64,000 nt of DNA from Flavihumibacter fluminis. GTDB taxonomy: Bacteria > Bacteroidota > Bacteroidia > Chitinophagales > Chitinophagaceae. The stretch covers positions 310,001 to 374,000 of the forward strand of contig NZ_JAKEVY010000003.1 in the NCBI RefSeq assembly GCF_021491375.1, written 5' to 3'. This document shows positions 62,696 to 64,000 of this stretch, in pieces. The notes below the pieces were generated by a model. That model worked only from the letters and a program-made list of their open reading frames with translations, had not been told where the DNA came from and did no database searches. Each line of letters opens with the position of its first letter. The stretch's first letter is position 1. The translations under genes and the position numbers were made by a program.

Positions 62696-64000
62696 ACCAA
62701 TTCCGGCTGTTCCACTTTTTTCAACCGTATGTAAAAACGGGTGCCTTTATTTTGTTCTGTTTCAAACCACAACTGCCCCTGGTGTTTTTCAATGATGCGT
62801 TTTACAATTGCCAATCCAAGTCCTGTTCCTTCGTAGTTACTGGCTCCTGGCAGTCTGTAAAATAAATTGAAAAGGTTTCCGGTGTGCCTTGGATCCATCC
62901 CGATACCATTGTCTACTACCGTGTAAAGAATAGCATCCTGTTCCGCCGATCCTGTCACCTGAACCAGTGGCTTGTCTGTTTTGGATGAATACTTCAAGGC
63001 ATTGCCCAACAGATTGCTGAACACCTGGCTTATCATGGTGCTGTCGCCATAGATTTCAGGTGTTTCTCCAATCTGAAACTCAGGATGTATATCCTTGTAG
63101 GCATCCAGCAGGTCTTCCCTGATCTGATTCAGCAAGGTTTTCATATCAATCGGCTGTAGGCTGATTTGCTCCCGCCCCAGCTTGGTATAACGAAATACCT
63201 CTTTTATCATCAACTGCATGCGCTCCGCATTTCGTTTAATCTTTTCAGTTAGCAACCTGTTATCCAGGTTTGGATCTTCCTCCAGCAATAGTTCAGCAAA
63301 ATTATAGATGGTGGCAAGTGGTGTTTTCAGATCATGCGATATCGTATAACTGAAACTGTCCAGTTCTTCGTATGCTTTTTTTAATTCATCATTCAGTCGC
63401 TTCAACTGATTGGTTTTTTCCTGAATGAGCAGCAGTATCTCTTCACGTAATTTATAAGCGTTGGATAACTCAGCAGTTGCCCATTTTTCAGATCTTCCCT
63501 TGAGTGACTGAATGAAAATGGCAAAGGAACTGCGTGGTTCAATTCTTGTTTCACCATCGGGATTGAGAACGACTGCCTTCTCGGGGTTTCCTGCCCATTT
63601 AATTTCCTGCTCTAATTCGGGTTTGAACCAGAGTATACAATCCTTCAGATCTGTAGACAATGGTGCGCATAACATTCCGCTAGCCGTTAAAGCTGCTGAG
63701 CCGGCAGCTGGATAAATGGAAGAAAGATGATTGGTTTGAAATACCTGGTTGGTTGGGGCTGTTTGAAGGAATTCAGATAACTCCATGAGAAACTCCTTTC
63801 CAGGTGTTTGACCAACCAATGTAATCTGTCCATCATAGATCAGCGCGGCCCCCTTTGCTCCATTGATGGATAGGAGGTCAAGACTTCCAGTGGATACGCC
63901 TTCTGCAATGGATTCGAATTGACGCATCTGTCTTACCAGTCCTGCCGTATTCTCTCTCCAGTAATGGTGTAATTGTTGTTTTTCTTCCTCCACCTGGTAC
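62692..64000 (-). CDS. Bacteriophytochrome histidine kinase, C-terminal part (runs off the window)
   Basis: The frame is open to the window edge (the first visible GTG at 63993 is probably internal). Visible from the N-side is a PHY domain with CILWFKPELEQEIKWAGNPEK and the PRSSF motif, the hallmarks of the tongue region. A coiled helix (KTNQLKRLNDELKKAYEELDS) follows, then HisKA with YTISHDLKTPLATIY (phospho-His) and a HATPase with SNLLGNALKYS, DNGIGM and GTGLGLAI. The PAS and GAF domains that bind bilin must lie beyond base 64000. Red/far-red light sensing is inferred from the PHY domain. No response regulator is visible in the window part. Confidence 0.88.
   Translation of the reverse strand, partial: YQVEEEKQQLHHYWRENTAGLVRQMRQFESIAEGVSTGSLDLLSINGAKGAALIYDGQITLVGQTPGKEFLMELSEFLQTAPTNQVFQTNHLSSIYPAAGSAALTASGMLCAPLSTDLKDCILWFKPELEQEIKWAGNPEKAVVLNPDGETRIEPRSSFAIFIQSLKGRSEKWATAELSNAYKLREEILLLIQEKTNQLKRLNDELKKAYEELDSFSYTISHDLKTPLATIYNFAELLLEEDPNLDNRLLTEKIKRNAERMQLMIKEVFRYTKLGREQISLQPIDMKTLLNQIREDLLDAYKDIHPEFQIGETPEIYGDSTMISQVFSNLLGNALKYSSKTDKPLVQVTGSAEQDAILYTVVDNGIGMDPRHTGNLFNLFYRLPGASNYEGTGLGLAIVKRIIEKHQGQLWFETEQNKGTRFYIRLKKVEQPELV

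Overview
The window looks like a chromosomal segment of a Bacteroidota bacterium, most likely of the Chitinophagaceae type. The signs are a SusC/SusD pair driven by an ECF sigma factor and a FecR anti-sigma factor, many lipoproteins with an SxC or GC lipobox, weak Shine-Dalgarno signals, promoters of the TTG-N19-TAnnTTTG type, and gene families typical of the phylum (DUF5606, DUF4974, DUF4143, FtsX/MacB-type lone permeases, DUF6067/DUF4091 hydrolases). I saw no tRNA, rRNA, CRISPR array, insertion sequence or prophage genes. Base composition looks even except for an AT-rich gap near 28.7-29.1 kb.

Layout. 0-7.6 kb: an orphan lipoprotein, a LysE exporter, MtgA, a nicotinamide riboside uptake operon (pnuC, NadR-like kinase, GT39 transferase), a saccharopine-dehydrogenase-like enzyme and OsmC. 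7.5-11.7 kb (minus): nfu followed by a 5-oxoprolinase operon (pxpB, pxpC, pxpA and a YcsG-like NRAMP transporter). 11.8-13.4 kb: a metal locus with divergent merC-like and SCO1-fur genes around a palindrome. 13.6-17.9 kb (minus): M3 peptidase, a DUF5606 protein and a LytTR response regulator with its LytS-type kinase. 17.9-20.7 kb (plus): five small proteins, probably one operon. 20.7-24.5 kb: PfkB, a DsbA-family protein, a GNAT-nitrilase fusion and a YdeI-like protein. 24.6-28.7 kb: DNA polymerase I and a degenerate AAA/DUF4143 protein.

29.1-40 kb holds an accessory catabolic region: a small secreted protein, a GH123-like lipoprotein, a Tat-exported phosphoesterase, a Gre/Rnk-type factor with a 53-residue membrane protein, a GH95 fucosidase, a large FAD/Fe-S dehydrogenase and a beta-propeller lipoprotein. 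40.2-51.4 kb is one plus-strand island: ECF sigma factor, FecR, STN-containing SusC, SusD, an S9 peptidase and a protein that fuses a class C-type and a class A-type serine beta-lactamase fold. With hydrolases rather than glycosidases downstream, the island reads as a peptide or peptidoglycan-fragment uptake system. 51.4-58.4 kb: KatG (with an OxyR-like box upstream), two orphan exported proteins and a lone ABC permease with a sigma-54-like promoter. 58.4-61.0 kb: a GPH sugar symporter and a cellobiose/mannobiose 2-epimerase.

The right end (61-64 kb) carries the most unusual signal. A membrane-anchored winged-helix regulator has histidine-kinase-like topology but a DNA-binding output domain. 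Its promoter carries four half-sites at an exact 11-bp period. It is convergent, with a 4-bp overlap, to the C-terminal part of a bacteriophytochrome histidine kinase that runs off the window.
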